Under the pieces are notes generated by a model. The model searched no databases. It was given only the letters and a program-made list of their open reading frames with translations, and was not told the origin of the DNA. This document shows positions 53,791 to 64,000 of a stretch of 64,000 nucleotides of DNA, piece by piece. The translations under genes and the position numbers were made by a program. Source of the stretch: Corydoras sp. C115 (Eukaryota > Chordata > Actinopteri > Siluriformes > Callichthyidae); assembly GCA_019802505.1 (NCBI GenBank), contig JAFMOC010000007.1, positions 3,195,001 to 3,259,000 of the forward strand, read 5' to 3'. Every line of letters starts with the position of its first letter. Position 1 is the stretch's first letter.

Positions 53791-54297
53791 AGAGGATGTT
53801 CTAATAAATCATTACATAAATTACAACTTATGCAAAAAAAAAAAAAAATGCTGCAGCTAGAGTTTTAACTAAAGCCAGAAAGTTTGATCATATCAGTCCT
53901 GTGTTCTCAAACTTGCACTGGCTACCAGTTAAGTTTTGTTTTGAGTACAAAATTTTATTGATAACATATAAAATTCTACATAATCAGGCTCCACAGTGTC
54001 TGAGTGAGCTGATTCAATTGTATAAGCCAACACGTGAGCTCAGATCTCAAGGTGCTGGTTTACTCTTAGCTCCTACAATAAATAAAATTACTGCTGGTGG
54101 AAGAGCGTTCTCCCACAAGGCTCCTCAACTTTGAAATAGCCTTCCAGATACTGTTCGTGATTCTGAATCACTATTAATATTTAAAAATAAATTAAAAACA
54201 CATTTATTTAATCTTGCATTTAATTAATCCCCTGTAGATAAAGATGTAGATCTCAGGCTTGGCTGTGTTGGGGTGATAATCCGTGATCAGTATATGT

Positions 54298-54443
54298 GTC
54301 AGGGTTGGGAGTGCTAGGTCACTCCCCCCTGTTTTTGCTTTTCATTTATTAATATCATACTTGGTCACCTGGCTCGCTCATTATCCACTGCATCGCACCG
54401 CGCAGTGCCGCCTTTGGACGGACTGCGTCTCCCCGATGTAACA
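54298..54443 (+). mobile_element. Short LTR-like insert 3 in L2 copy D, TSD ATATG
   Basis: The 146-bp insert begins TGTCAGGGTTGGG and ends GATGTAACA, with ATATG at 54293-54297 and 54444-54448. The size is small for an LTR, so it may be an internally deleted LTR or a TRIM-like element. Confidence 0.7.
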
Positions 54444-55357
54444 ATATGCTGGCGTTTCACCTCTTCATCCACCTCATCATTAATGGGGGGTGTGGCGCTG
54501 AAATGATGCTTTCCGGGGTGCCATCTCAACTATGTAGAGTCTGCAGTATCTGCCTCTTTTAGTTATGCTGCTCTAGTCAGTGATGCCGGAGTCACATGCT
54601 GCACTGTGTCAATAAATTACTTAATAAATGCTGTGCTTTATGATTAGCTCTAACTGCCTTCCTTTTCTGTTTCTTTTGAGGTGTGACCGGCTTCCTGGAG
54701 GTGTAGTCAGATCTTCATCCATGGCTCTGCCGACGAATACTGGATGGAACCTGAATGTTAATTGGACTGGTGGTCCTGCAGGACCCCCTTAATGGATTCA
54801 CATATATTTTTCCAGTTGTTAGAGTTTTTCCATTTGTTAAATATCTGTACATGGCTGTCCTACACTGTTGTTGCTGCCTCGCAGCTCAAGGAGGATGAGT
54901 CCCCCACTGAGTCTTGGTCCTCCCAAGGTTTCTTCCTTAAATAACAACATAACAGGGAGCTTTTTCTTTCCACTGTCGCTTCAGCTTGCTCTTTCATTCT
55001 GTAAAGCTGCTTTGTGACAATGTACTGTTGTAAAAAGCGCTATATAAATAAATAACTTGAACTTGAACATTTTTGTCCAGGTCTATGTAATGAATTTACT
55101 TTTTAAAATATATGAATGTATGTAAATGTACTTTTTAAAATGTTGAAACATGATTTTAAATAAATGTCGGATATTCATTTGTTCATTTTCATAGAACTTT
55201 ATTGATTATTATTTTGTCAGATTCAAGTTATTTCTGTGACCATTGTGTGTTTTTATTCATTAACCAAGGGCTACCAACAATTTTGTCCATGTGTGTATTT
55301 GTTTACATTTTTTTATTTACTTCCAATAGAACACCAAATTTCCTTAGAACTAAATTC

Positions 55358-55620
55358 ATCCATCCATCCATAATCTTCTGCTTAATCCTATACTGGGATC
55401 GCCGGGGTGGGGGGGGGTTCCATGCCCAGCCAGGGAGAACATTTGCTGGGCAGACAAACCCAGGACAGGGAACCAATCTATCACTGGGCACACACTCACT
55501 CAGACACACACACACACACACACACAGACTAAATAGGAGCAATTTAGAGTAGCAAATTTACCTTAAATCCAAGTTTCGATAAATTCATAAAACTGGAGAA
55601 ATCAGTCACTGTGCCACCCC
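55358..55620 (-). mobile_element. DANA-like SINE, diverged and internally deleted
   Basis: The minus strand shows the (GATG)n tail, the GGATTAAGCAGAAGATTATG 3' end, a diverged 3' body, a (GT)n expansion near 55506-55527 and the final GGGGTGGCAC head. The B-box region is gone. Confidence 0.75.
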
Positions 55621-55695
55621 AGCAGTAAATTGTAAGGCTTTTTGTATGGTAACAGAAGTTAAAATTATAGTTACTATATATAATTAAACAAGTTT

Positions 55696-56086
55696 GCAGA
55701 GCCACTTCCTGTGCTGAACCCAGATGACACTGTACACATGCAGACTCGTTGAATTTCGGAGCCCGCAGTTGTGATCCAGCAGAGAACTGAACCGCACTCC
55801 TACACTGTGCAAACACCAGCAGGTGGGAACAGACGACATCTGAGAAAAATACATCCAAGTTTGTTCAAAGGCACTCGCCTTAATGATTCCGACGTAGTGA
55901 ACTCTCAGACATTTAAATCAGATACACCACTGGATGACACTTCACATGATCCACCTTCTGAAAGTAATGAGAGTGATATCACATGCTACACCAGATTAGG
56001 CAGGGCAGTCAGACGGTCCGCTAGGTATAAGGAAGGAATTATGTGTTTAGTATGTATTTGCACAAAAAGAAAACTCACAGGGTGAA
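55696..56086 (+). pseudogene. Ty3/gypsy pol C-terminus (integrase end)
   Basis: The frame starts EPLPVLNPDDTVHMQT, has one TGA near 55750, then reads EPAVVIQQRTEPHSYTVQTP, RRHLRKIHPS, and ends with TRLGRAVRRSARYKEGI. This is the standard end of gypsy integrase (PRSYxVxTPxGxxRRNRRHLR) followed by the short basic tail (TRxGRxxxxPxRY). Nothing of RT or the integrase core is present upstream, because the fragment abuts the SINE. Confidence 0.75.
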
Positions 56087-56341
56087 AGGTTCAATAGTTC
56101 AAGTTTGTAACTGTTTTGACTGTTTTGTTATTGGTACTGAAGCCTATACATAAGAGTTGTAAACAATGACCTGAAAACAATGTAATACTTGATGTAAAGT
56201 CATGCACTTAATGGAAATATATAGCATAATATTTGGGGTAAAGCCATCAGAATGATGATATTTCAATTATTGCACTTCAGGTGTTTATCTAAGTTCCTGT
56301 GCTTCTATTCCTGGACCATGCCTCAGTGGGGAAAAGAGGGA

Positions 56342-56508
56342 TGTGATACATTGCAGTGAGCACTCAGTGCTTGATTACATAGAAATGCCCACGATCGGTG
56401 TGTTTGATGTTGGAGCATATACGTGTTTCGCAATAAAGGAGTTGCGCTGCATCCTTACCTCCTCACGTGTTTATTAACTACGTAAAGTACCCATTACTAT
56501 TCACAACA
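56342..56508 (+). mobile_element. Probable 3' LTR of the gypsy remnant
   Basis: A polypurine tract (GGGGAAAAGAGGGA, 56328-56341) precedes TGTGATACATTGC; the stretch ends TATTCACAACA. AATAAAGG lies at about 56431. The LTR of about 167 bp is short. The intervening 255 bp after pol is a plausible 3' UTR. No matching 5' LTR is in the window. Confidence 0.6.
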
Positions 56509-57556
56509 TAAAAATACAACATTGGGGACAGTCCATGTTAAAGCTAACCTAAATATATTTACATTTACATTGGCTGTAGTGGAGTGCAGTGTTAGACATG
56601 GGGGTGACATTGCTTGTGGCAGGACATTAAGTTCAAGTTCAAATAATTTATTTATATAGCGCTTTTTATAATAGTATATTGTCACAAAGCAGCTTCACAA
56701 TGTTATAAGCCTATGAACCCCCAAAGAGCAAGCCGAAGCAACAGTGGCAAGAAAAAAACTCCCCATTATGTTGTTATTTTAAGTAAGAAACCTTGGGAGG
56801 ACCAAGGCTCAGTGGAAGACTCATCCTCCTTAAACAACAGTGTAGTACAGCCATGTACAGATTGTGTGATGATCAGGTGTCTGTATTTTACAATTGGAAA
56901 ACTCTATAAGTACATTGAGGGTGTCCTGTAGGACTGTCAGTCCAAAAAAAAAATCCAGGTTCCATCCAGTAATTGTCATAGTCGCAGTGCTTCGGCAGAG
57001 CCATGGATGAAGAGTTGACAACACATCCAGGAAATTAGCAACACCTCAAAAGAAACAAACAAGAAAAGCAATTAAAGCACAGCATTTAAGTAATAACGAG
57101 ACTTTGATTGACACAGGGCAGCATGTGACTCCGGCATAACTGACTAGAGCAGCATACAGTGCATCCAGAAAGTATTCACAGCGCTTCACTTTTTCCAAAT
57201 TTTCTTACGTTACAGCCTTATTCCAAATTGTATTACATTAATCTCTTTCCTCAAAATTCTACACAAAATACCCCATTATGACCATGTGGAAAAAAGTTTT
57301 CTTGAGAGTTTTGAAAATTTATTAAAATTAAAAAACAAAGAGATAACATTTACATAAGTATTCACAGCCTTCGCCATGAAGCTCAAAATTGAGCTCAGGT
57401 GCATCCTGTTTCCACTGATCATCTTAGAGATGTTTCTACAGCTTAAATGGAGTCCACCTGTGGTAAATCCAGTTGATTGGACATGATTTGGAAAGGTACA
57501 CACCTGTCTATATAAGGTCCCACAGTTGACTGCATGTCAGAGGGCAAACACGAAGC

Positions 57557-58567
57557 ATGAAGTCAAAGGAATTGTCTGTAGACCTCCGAGACAAAATTGT
57601 CTCGAGGCACAAATCTGGGGAAAGATACAGAAATATTTCTGCTGCTTTGAAGGTCCCAATGAGCACAGTGGCCTCCATCATTCGTAAATGGAAGAAGTTT
57701 GGAACCACCAGGACTCTTCCTAGAGCTGGCCGGCCGTCTAAATTGAGCGAACGAGGGAGAAGGGCCTTGGTCAGGGAGGTGACCAAGAACCCGGTGATTA
57801 CTCTGTAAGAGCTCCAGCGTTCCTCCGTGGAGAGAGGAGAACCTTGCAGAGGGACAACCATCTCTGCAGCAATCCACCAATCAGGCCTGTATGGCAGAGT
57901 GGCCAGGCAAAAGACACTGCTTAGTAAACTGCACAAGGCAGCCCTTTTGGAATTTGCCAAAAGGCACCTGAAGGACTCTCAGAGCATGAGAAACAAAATT
58001 CTCTGATCTGATGAGACAAAGATTGAACTATTTGATGTGAATGCCAGGCGTCATGTTTGGAGGAAACCAGGCACTGCTCATCACGAGGCCAATACCATCC
58101 CTACAGTCAAGCATGGTTGTGGCAGTATCATGCTATGGGGATGTTTTTCAGCAGCAGGAACTGGCAGACTACTCAGGATAGAGGGAAAGATGAATGCAGC
58201 AATGTACAGAGACATCCTGATTGAAAACTTGCTCCAGAGCGCTCTTGACCTCAGGCTGGGGCGACGGTTCATTTTTCAGCAGGACAACGACCCGAAGCAC
58301 ACAGCCAAGGAGTGGCTTCAGGACCACTCTGTGAATGTTCTGGAGTGGCCCAGCCAGAGCCCAGACTTGAATCCGATTGAACATCTCTGGAGAGATCTGA
58401 AAATGGCTGTGCACAGACGTCTCCCATCCAACCTGATAGAGCTTCAAAGGTACTGCAAAGAAGAATGGGCAAAACTGCCTAAAGATAGGTGTGCTAGGCT
58501 TGTGGCATCATATTCAAAAAAACTTGAGGCTGTAGTTGCTGCCAAACGTGGTTCTACAAAGTATTAA
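57557..58567 (+). pseudogene. Tc1-like transposase pseudogene, two in-frame stops
   Basis: One frame runs the full 336 codons from MKSKELSVDLRDKIVSRHKS to KRGSTKY. Paired-like helix-turn-helix motifs are seen (AALKVPMSTVASIIRKW, then TLPRAGRPSKLS with a GRPSK hook). The catalytic domain has SDETKIELF (first Asp), FIFQQDNDPKHTA (second Asp) and SPDLNPIEHLW (Glu). A TAA follows VITL (57806-57808) and a TGA replaces the Trp of the usual WSDET (about 58003). Between the second Asp and the Glu there are 31 residues instead of 34, through loss of three residues after HTAK. The gene is otherwise well kept, so the stops are recent. Confidence 0.9.
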
Positions 58568-58674
58568 GCAAAGGCTGTGAATACTTATGTAAATATGATT
58601 TCTTTGTTTTTTAATTTTAATAAATTTTCAAAACTCTCAAGAAAACTTTTTTCACATGGTCATAATGGGGTATT

Positions 58675-58915
58675 CATTCATTCATTATCTCCCGCTTTAT
58701 CCTCTAATTAGGGTCGCGGTGGGGTTCCCCATGCCCATCCAGGGGAGAACGTCTCGGGCACTGGGCAGATAGACCCAGGACAGGGCGCCAATCCATCGCT
58801 GGGCACACACTCACTCACACAGACACACTATATATGGGGCAATTTTGAGAATTCGAACCGGGAATCCCTAGCGCTGAGAGGCGAACGTGCTAACCACTAA
58901 GCCACCGTGCCGCCC
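58675..58915 (-). mobile_element. DANA-like SINE inserted in the Tc1 right inverted repeat
   Basis: The minus-strand copy begins exactly at GGGCGGCACGGTGGC and ends with the (ATGA)n tail. TAATGGGGTATT flanks it at 58663-58674 and 58916-58927. About 100 bp around the B box and body are deleted. Confidence 0.9.
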
Positions 58916-59413
58916 TAATGGGGTATTTTGTGTAGAATTTTGAGGAAAGAGATTAATTTAATACAATTTGAGATAAGGCGTAACAAAATGTGGAAAAAGT
59001 GAAGCGCTGTGAATACTTTTCGGATGCACTGTAACTTAAAGGGGCAGATACTGCAGGCTCTAGACTGCAGAGTCTTGAGATGGCTCCTTGGACCAGTATC
59101 ATTTCAGTGCCACAAACTCTACCAATGATGAGCTGTGAAATGCCAGCACAGACTGATCCCAGATCACCAACCCAACAACGGCAAGCCTGAGATCTACACC
59201 TTTACCTAAAGGGAATTAATTAGATGCAAAAATTAAATAAAATGTTTTTTTAACTTTCCTTAGTGATTCTAAGTTGCGAACTGCAACTTATTGCAAAGTT
59301 GAAGAGACTTGTGGGAGAACGCTCTTTCACCAGCAGTAATTTTAATTTTATTTATTTTAGGAGCTAAAAGCAGACCAGCACCTTGAGATCTTAGTACGCG
59401 TGTTGGCTTATAC

Positions 59414-59845
59414 TGATGTTTGATGTATGTAACCTTTTAGGTAGTAAATTAAAAAAATTATGTAATGCTGAATTAAAGGCTTTGGGAAAATCAAAATAAT
59501 AGTTAAAAAATAATAAATTCCAAAAAAATAACTGAGCTGTAGTAAGAAAAATAATACACCAGCCAACTCTAAGTGGCGATTAGGTTAATAAGTTTAATTA
59601 TTAAAAAAAAAGTTTTTTGATTGGTTGCATGAAATGGTAGTATTTGATTGGATGTAGTTGCAAATAATTGTCATTTAACACACACTGGGGTGTCAGCTTA
59701 CAGTATTACTTATGTGTGTATATTTTTCAGGAAATTTAAAAATGATTCTGATTCTGATTCAGTTGCCCACAACTCATTCATTCGATACTTTAAATTGTCC
59801 CCAAAGTTTGCTTTCGTCGCTCACACGACGTTAGACCGATAACAT

Positions 59846-59908
<63 letters not shown>

Positions 59909-60332
59909 CTTTAAACCTTTAAATGTGCTTTGAAGCACATGGTAACGTTTACAGAGCAAGACTCAAAAAAGTGGATCCAATTGTTTCCAGGACAGACATA
60001 CAAACTTGCACACCGCAATAAGCAAACAAAACCAATACTTTTAACTTACACTAATGAGAAAATGTTATTTTTATAATTTTAAATGTGCATCACTATTGAG
60101 AAATCTCGATTGATAATGCTAGACCAGGAATGTCGACTCTTTTAGGAACCGTCTGACAATGGAATCGACTCCCAGGCAGTGCCGTTTATGGTTGGGTAAG
60201 CAAATGCTCAGGAAACTAGCGTTAGCTAGGCAGATGCTAACATGCTGTCTAGTCATAAAGAAGTTTAGTTGTAGAATAGCTGTTCGCACGCATACTGACG
60301 CAGTAAACGGACGCTCGAGAAAATAGCTAACG
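59414..60332. other. Spacer with (TA)n; probable promoter and 5' UTR of the next gene at its right end
   Basis: (TA)n lies at about 59848-59905. The last ~200 bp before 60333 are less AT-rich and contain CpGs (GTTCGCACGCATACTGACGC), consistent with a 5' UTR, but no TATA or initiator could be fixed. Confidence 0.4.
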
Positions 60333-61010
60333 ATGGCTACTGAAGCAGTGAGAACTGTGTCAGGGTTGTTGGGGATCCAGACTCAGATAGCCTCTGTGAT
60401 GGAGGTGTTCGCTAACGCAGCTGTAGCGGAAATCTGTAAGATTATGGAGCGGACTTACACTCACTTACACTCCGACATGCTCAAGAGTCAGAGAGAGAAA
60501 AACGAACTGCATATACAGATTTCAAAGAGCCAAAGAGAAAACAATCTGCTAAAACGCAAACTCAAACTAATGGAAATGCGCGAATCATTTTATAAAAGAG
60601 CCAACAAACTGAAAGAGATGTCAGGGATCCGGACAAACAGTGAGTCAAACCTAAAGCAACGCTAATATGCACACGATCACACATGTCCACTAAACACTTA
60701 GTAGTATTTAATGGTACCAAGGTCCAAGCTTAAGCTCAGAGGGGACCGAGCCTTTTCGGTTCCGGCTCCTAATCTTTGGAACAACCTACAGCTATAGACA
60801 GACCGTAAGGCAGGCCTTCTCACTGGTCACTTTTAAATGTAGTCTTAAAATCCATTTTTACTCTTTATCTTTTAATACAACATGATTGTACTTTGTTTGG
60901 TTTTATTGCTTTATTTGATTTAATGTTTTATTACCTATGTTGTGTTCTAGTTGGATGGGGAAACCCCCCCCCCCCCCGCGACCGTAGTAGATGATAAAGC
61001 GGAAGATAAT

Positions 61011-61077
<67 letters not shown>

Positions 61078-61468
61078 ATTTTAAGTTAAACAATGTACAG
61101 TACTTTGTTGCACCCGTTGTTGTTTTATAGTGCTTTGTAAATAAAATTGAGTTGAGTACTTTTTGTAAACACTATTTCGTTAAGTCGAGCATAAGACCTA
61201 GCTCTTCAATACAAACACTTTGATGCCAGTCTCGTAGTTAAAGGCCCTGCTAACAGTAGTTTAAAAACATGTACAGTAACACGTAATCTGGGGTTGTTAC
61301 TACAACACAGGCATGGAATGCCACGTTTCTTTCACGCTTATTCAAAACTCTGTAAATAATATTTGTGTCACAGATGGCAGAGTGCGGGTGCGAATAAGTC
61401 AAGTACAAAGTCAACAGCACTCCACTGATGAACCTGTTCAGAATACTTTTACAGCATCTATGCACCAG
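60333..61468 (+). CDS. First two exons of a probable teleost C2H2 zinc-finger gene
   Basis: Exon 1 is 60333-60639 (donor A|GTGAGT) and exon 2 is 61374-61468 (acceptor CACAG, donor CAG|GTACAG), joined in phase 1; both are open. The N-terminus MATEAVRTVSGLLGIQTQIA, then VMEVFANAAVAEICKI, then a coiled coil rich in Glu/Lys (SQREKNELHIQISKSQRENN, LLKRKLKLMEMR) matches from memory the leader found in many fish C2H2 zinc-finger proteins, where it precedes a finger array in a later exon. Exon 2 adds VRVRISQVQSQQHSTDEP, a linker. No zinc-finger exon is visible up to 64000, so it lies beyond the window or is lost. Confidence 0.6.
60951..61012 (+). mobile_element. DANA-like SINE, 3' terminal fragment, inside the intron
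   Basis: GGATGGGGAAACCCC followed by a poly-C run, GCGACCGTAGTAGATGATAA and AGCGGAAGATAATGGATA match the last ~60 bp of the SINE; the head is absent. Confidence 0.7.
61013..61070. repeat. (TA)n microsatellite at the SINE tail
   Basis: About 58 bp of TA directly following the SINE 3' end, probably grown from its tail. Confidence 0.95.
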
Positions 61469-63279
61469 GTACAGTACAGCGGTCAATTAACGTTCACCAT
61501 TATATCATATTATTCATCATCAGTGCCAACATTTATTTCCAATTATTCAACACCAGCAATTACATTACTACTGCCGTGTTTTGAGAGAGAAAAGGCTTAA
61601 TGTGAAAATTATGATTTCCTTTTGTAGTACAGGTTCATAATTACATTACTAAAGAGTACTAACACTCCAACATGAAGTGAAGTTTGGTCTATCTAGGTTA
61701 CAGTTTTATAGTTTAATATTTGCCTGCACATCAGACTAATCATCTGGAACTGCACTTATCATTCTGGAGTGTATTTTTATATTCAATCTTGACTTGAATT
61801 GCTACCACATTCTTTTTACTCACCTCATATTGCTTCTAAATCAGGATAGAATTAGTTATTAATATTATTAATTTAGTACAACACTTTTAAAATGCTAAAG
61901 AATGGGATAAATTATTCACACATTTAATCTCTCTGCAAAACTCTGCCTTGCAGCTTATCTGGCTTTAATATTGCCAGATGTGTAATTATGTCTTTATATT
62001 AATTACAATGATTTGTAAGTAATTCCGCAGGAGAGAAAAAAACAGCCTGGTTCTTGGGTTCTTTTAACACTTTCATTGACTTTTCATATGTCAATTACTA
62101 GGGCTGTTTGAATACTGCATGCAGTCACCGCTAAAACAAACTTGCTCGCATCATCAATTACCATTCCCACAGTTAAATATGGAGGTGAGTATTTTTCTGG
62201 TCATAACCCTGACCTTTCACAGGCAAGACATACTGCTGGGCCATACTGCTGGGCATGGTCTTGACTGTGTTTTGATGTTCGCCGTGATAAAGATTTGCAT
62301 CTTAAAATCCAATATGTAGTTAACATTTTCAGTTTTCATCAGGTCACCCTGTAGGTCTCATGCACTCAAATGGGGTTTTTATTAGTAGTCTTGACCAAGT
62401 TGATAAGGGCTCTTGTTGACAGTGTGTGCTTCCTTTTTGACCATGCAGGTCTGAAGCTGTTCCTTAAGGTTTTAACTTTCTTATAACACTCGTAATAGTG
62501 TCTCTCAATGTTTATTTTTTGGAGATCACCTTATACACTAGTCCCTTTTATAGTTTATATGTAAGCTTCATTGTATTTGGCATGATTGCAGCTGGCCTTA
62601 TTAATACTTCACTGGGTGTGGTTTATATATGCATTGCAGCTGAACCAATTGTCACTGTATTAAAAGAAAAGAGAGATGGTTCCAATTCTGTGATTTATGT
62701 AATATTGCATTGATTTATAATTGACTCAGAAAACAAGCCAGAATAGAATACCACAGACAGCAGAACCAGGGATGTCGATATTTACAACATTAATCTTCAT
62801 TAATCCTCAGGCAGGTAAAGGTAATGTAGAAAATAGAAGCAGCAAAGACAGATTCAGGCTATCTGGATTAGAACATATCTATAATTTGAAATGCACTAAG
62901 CAATTGCAGATACAGTACACTTATGGAGAATGATAACAAGGCTGTGATAAAATGTCATCTGTCCTTTCCACAGACATTAGCAACATAAATCCATCAACAC
63001 ATATAAGGTACATAGACAGCAAAAAGATTAAAACAAAATTGTTAATATTGTGTTTGTAAAAGCATACATAAGTATAACATTGGCAAGTTCAATTTATTTA
63101 TATCTGATGAAAAATATTTGGTATGAAACTGGGGAAAAACTAAACATTGTGAAAAAAAAAGTCAAAGTTTGTCCTTTTGTACTGCTACATGGCAAACTGT
63201 GTTTATGAAAAGTGGTCCAGGGAAGGACTAGTGGTAAACTAGCAACAGGTTCATTAGTGACTGAGGCTCATTAATAGAT
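61469..63279. other. No confident exon; AT-rich, presumably intron or intergenic
   Basis: No zinc-finger coding (C-x2-C...H-x3-H), SINE or L2 sequence seen here. Short frames at 62119-62933 are unremarkable. Confidence 0.45.
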
Positions 63280-63478
63280 AAGTAAGTAGTTTATTTATAT
63301 AGAGCTTTTTACAATAGTACATTGTCACAAAAAATAACTTTTGTGTTGTAAGCCTGAAACCCCCAAAGAGCAACCTGAAGCGACAGCGGCAAGAAAAAAC
63401 TCCCTGTTATTTTAAGAATGAAACCTTGGGAGGACCAAGGCTCCGTGGGTTACTCATCCCTCACCCATGTGAGGACCT
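63280..63478 (-). mobile_element. L2-clade LINE copy F, 3' terminus only
   Basis: TTTATTTATATAGAGCTTTT, CATTGTCACAAA, CCCCCAAAGAGCAACCTGAA and ACCTTGGGAGGACCAAGGCT are the reverse complement of the L2 3' UTR end, diverged. Confidence 0.85.
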
Positions 63479-63499
63479 GTGTTAATCCTGTTTCTGATA

Positions 63500-63960
63500 G
63501 AAAGATGTCAGAATAGATGGTGCATCACAGTTTGTTATGTATAGGGCTGCATAGTCACAGACCAGTTAAGGTGCCTATGAACCCTGCCCATTGTCAAAAG
63601 TGACAACAGTTAGCATGTGATCATCAGAACTGGCGCAATGGAAGAATTTGGCCTGTACTGATGAATCATGCTTTCTTGTTAATCGTGGCATAGTGCTTGT
63701 GTGTCACTTACCTGGAGAACATGTAGCACCAGAATATACTATGGGGAGAAGGCAAGCTGGCGTATGCAGTGTGATGCTGTGGACATAGTTTAAAAATCTT
63801 GGGTCCTGTCTATCATGTGGATGTTATTTGACATGACCCACCTACCTAACCATTGTTGCAGACAGTGTACACACGCTTGTCGAATTTCAAGGTCCTCCCT
63901 GATCTCTGTGGCCTCTTTCAGCAAGTAATGTTACCCGTCACAAAGCAAAGCCATCGTCAT
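63500..63960 (+). pseudogene. Degenerate Tc1/mariner-type transposase remnant (family 3)
   Basis: In shifting + frames the sequence gives DRKMSE, HSLLCIGLHSHRPVKVP, then ACDHQNW, LGPVYHVDV and CGLFQQV. These match, in order, parts of a Tc1-like transposase (RTVxRxLxxxGLxxRRPxxxPxL, HxNW, GPxxHVD, CGLFQQDN). The catalytic Asp of QQDN is lost and many stops are present. It differs from both other Tc1-like families in the window. Confidence 0.6.
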
Positions 63961-64000
63961 ACTGAAGTCTGTATTTAGGTCTACTTTCTTCACAATTTTG

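Larger units (their letters stand above)
51450..54134 (+). pseudogene. L2 reverse transcriptase pseudogene, split by two LTR insertions
   Basis: Frame 51526-51843 has LDLSAAFDTIDHNIL and YGVPQGSVLGPLLFALY; the YADD region follows with a TAG in place of Tyr-Ala (TCTTATGTAGATGATACAC). The first LTR interrupts at 51906, the frame resumes at 52518 with SLSFTKHISNIT-type sequence, the second LTR interrupts at 52866, and the C-terminal part (LHWLPVKF, GRAFSHKAPQL) follows from 53796 with an A-run indel at 53835. Confidence 0.85.
49440..55062 (+). mobile_element. L2-clade LINE copy D, nearly full length, broken by three LTR insertions
   Basis: The order is 5' UTR (start uncertain, about 49440), ORF1 from MALSPLVACPQCSMYRQ (49686), endonuclease, reverse transcriptase, 3' UTR and an AACTTG tail ending at about 55062. 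LTR sequences at 51907-52517, 52867-53790 and 54298-54443 interrupt it; removing each with one duplicated pentamer restores alignment with copy A. ORF1 lacks part of the esterase region between 50129 and 50130, and the endonuclease has internal deletions. The ORFs also carry stops, so the copy is inactive. Confidence 0.85.
57157..59031 (+). mobile_element. Tc1-like transposon with long IR/DR-type inverted repeats
   Basis: The ends CAGTGCATCC (57157) and GGATGCACTG (59031) are flanked by TA (57155-57156, 59032-59033). Inverted repeats of about 215 bp (57157-57371 and, without the inserted SINE, 58572-59031) contain the element AGTATTCACAGC at both outer and inner positions, the IR/DR layout of fish Tc1 elements. 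The interior holds one transposase gene with two stops. Confidence 0.95.
56631..59413 (-). mobile_element. L2-clade LINE copy E, split by a Tc1 element
   Basis: On the minus strand this is L2: RT C-terminal coding (59290-59413, with the GRAFSHK-type end), 3' UTR and the GCGCTATATAAATAAATTATTTGAACTTGAAC terminus at 56631-56660. The Tc1 element sits in the 3' UTR at GCAGCA-TA-ACTTAAAGGGGC; the L2 sequence reads through on both sides once one TA is removed. Confidence 0.85.

Noticed and set aside
53047..53804. Overlapping ORFs of up to 133 codons
   Set aside because: They lie inside solo LTR 2, are low in complexity (Ser/Phe/Pro from pyrimidine-rich DNA) and have no viral or host motif.

Overview
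The window is nuclear DNA of a teleost fish. It has AT-rich unique sequence with long (TA)n runs, L2-clade LINEs of the fish type, a DANA-like tRNA-derived SINE in many copies, Tc1-like DNA transposons with long inverted repeats, Ty3/gypsy debris and solo LTRs. It also has short intron-rich host exons and the N-terminal exon typical of fish C2H2 zinc-finger genes. An ostariophysan fish is my guess from the SINE and is not proven.

Layout. 1-3306: the 3' end of an LTR element, an L2 3' half with an open reverse-transcriptase frame, and a SINE. 3307-8775: AT-rich, with no gene I can support. 8776-22120: a transposon-dense zone holding gypsy fragments, two abutting L2 copies, many SINEs and a young non-autonomous LTR element (16297-18049) that carries an unidentified acidic/proline-rich coding region. 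22121-27478: AT-rich, with at most one candidate upstream exon. 27479-46615: one large host gene on the + strand. 46616-48044: AT-rich. 48045-59413: a Tc1 remnant, an ERV-type solo LTR, a nearly complete L2 broken by three separate LTR insertions, the 3' end of a gypsy element, and a triple nest (SINE in Tc1 in L2). 59414-64000: the first two exons of a probable zinc-finger gene, an L2 tail and a second Tc1-like remnant.

The main result is the gene at 27479-46615. Reading GT-AG junctions by eye gives 82 exons and 9,052 nt that stay in one frame to a stop codon. They encode at least 3,016 residues of an N-glycosylated, SEA-like, single-pass membrane protein whose first exon was not found. It consists of 18 modules, each normally made of four exons (called A, C, D and E here), with Thr/Pro-rich linker exons (L) between some of them. 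Modules 7-16 are five copies of a two-module unit of about 2.0 kb whose introns are as alike as its exons, so the amplification is recent. Modules 5 and 18 are sister 'cap' modules. Module 5 is joined to module 6 inside a single exon that lacks the two introns normally found there, which looks like the scar of a fusion between two tandem ancestral genes.

Most other coding-looking sequence is transposon-derived and broken. Target-site duplications, read directly, date the insertions relative to one another.
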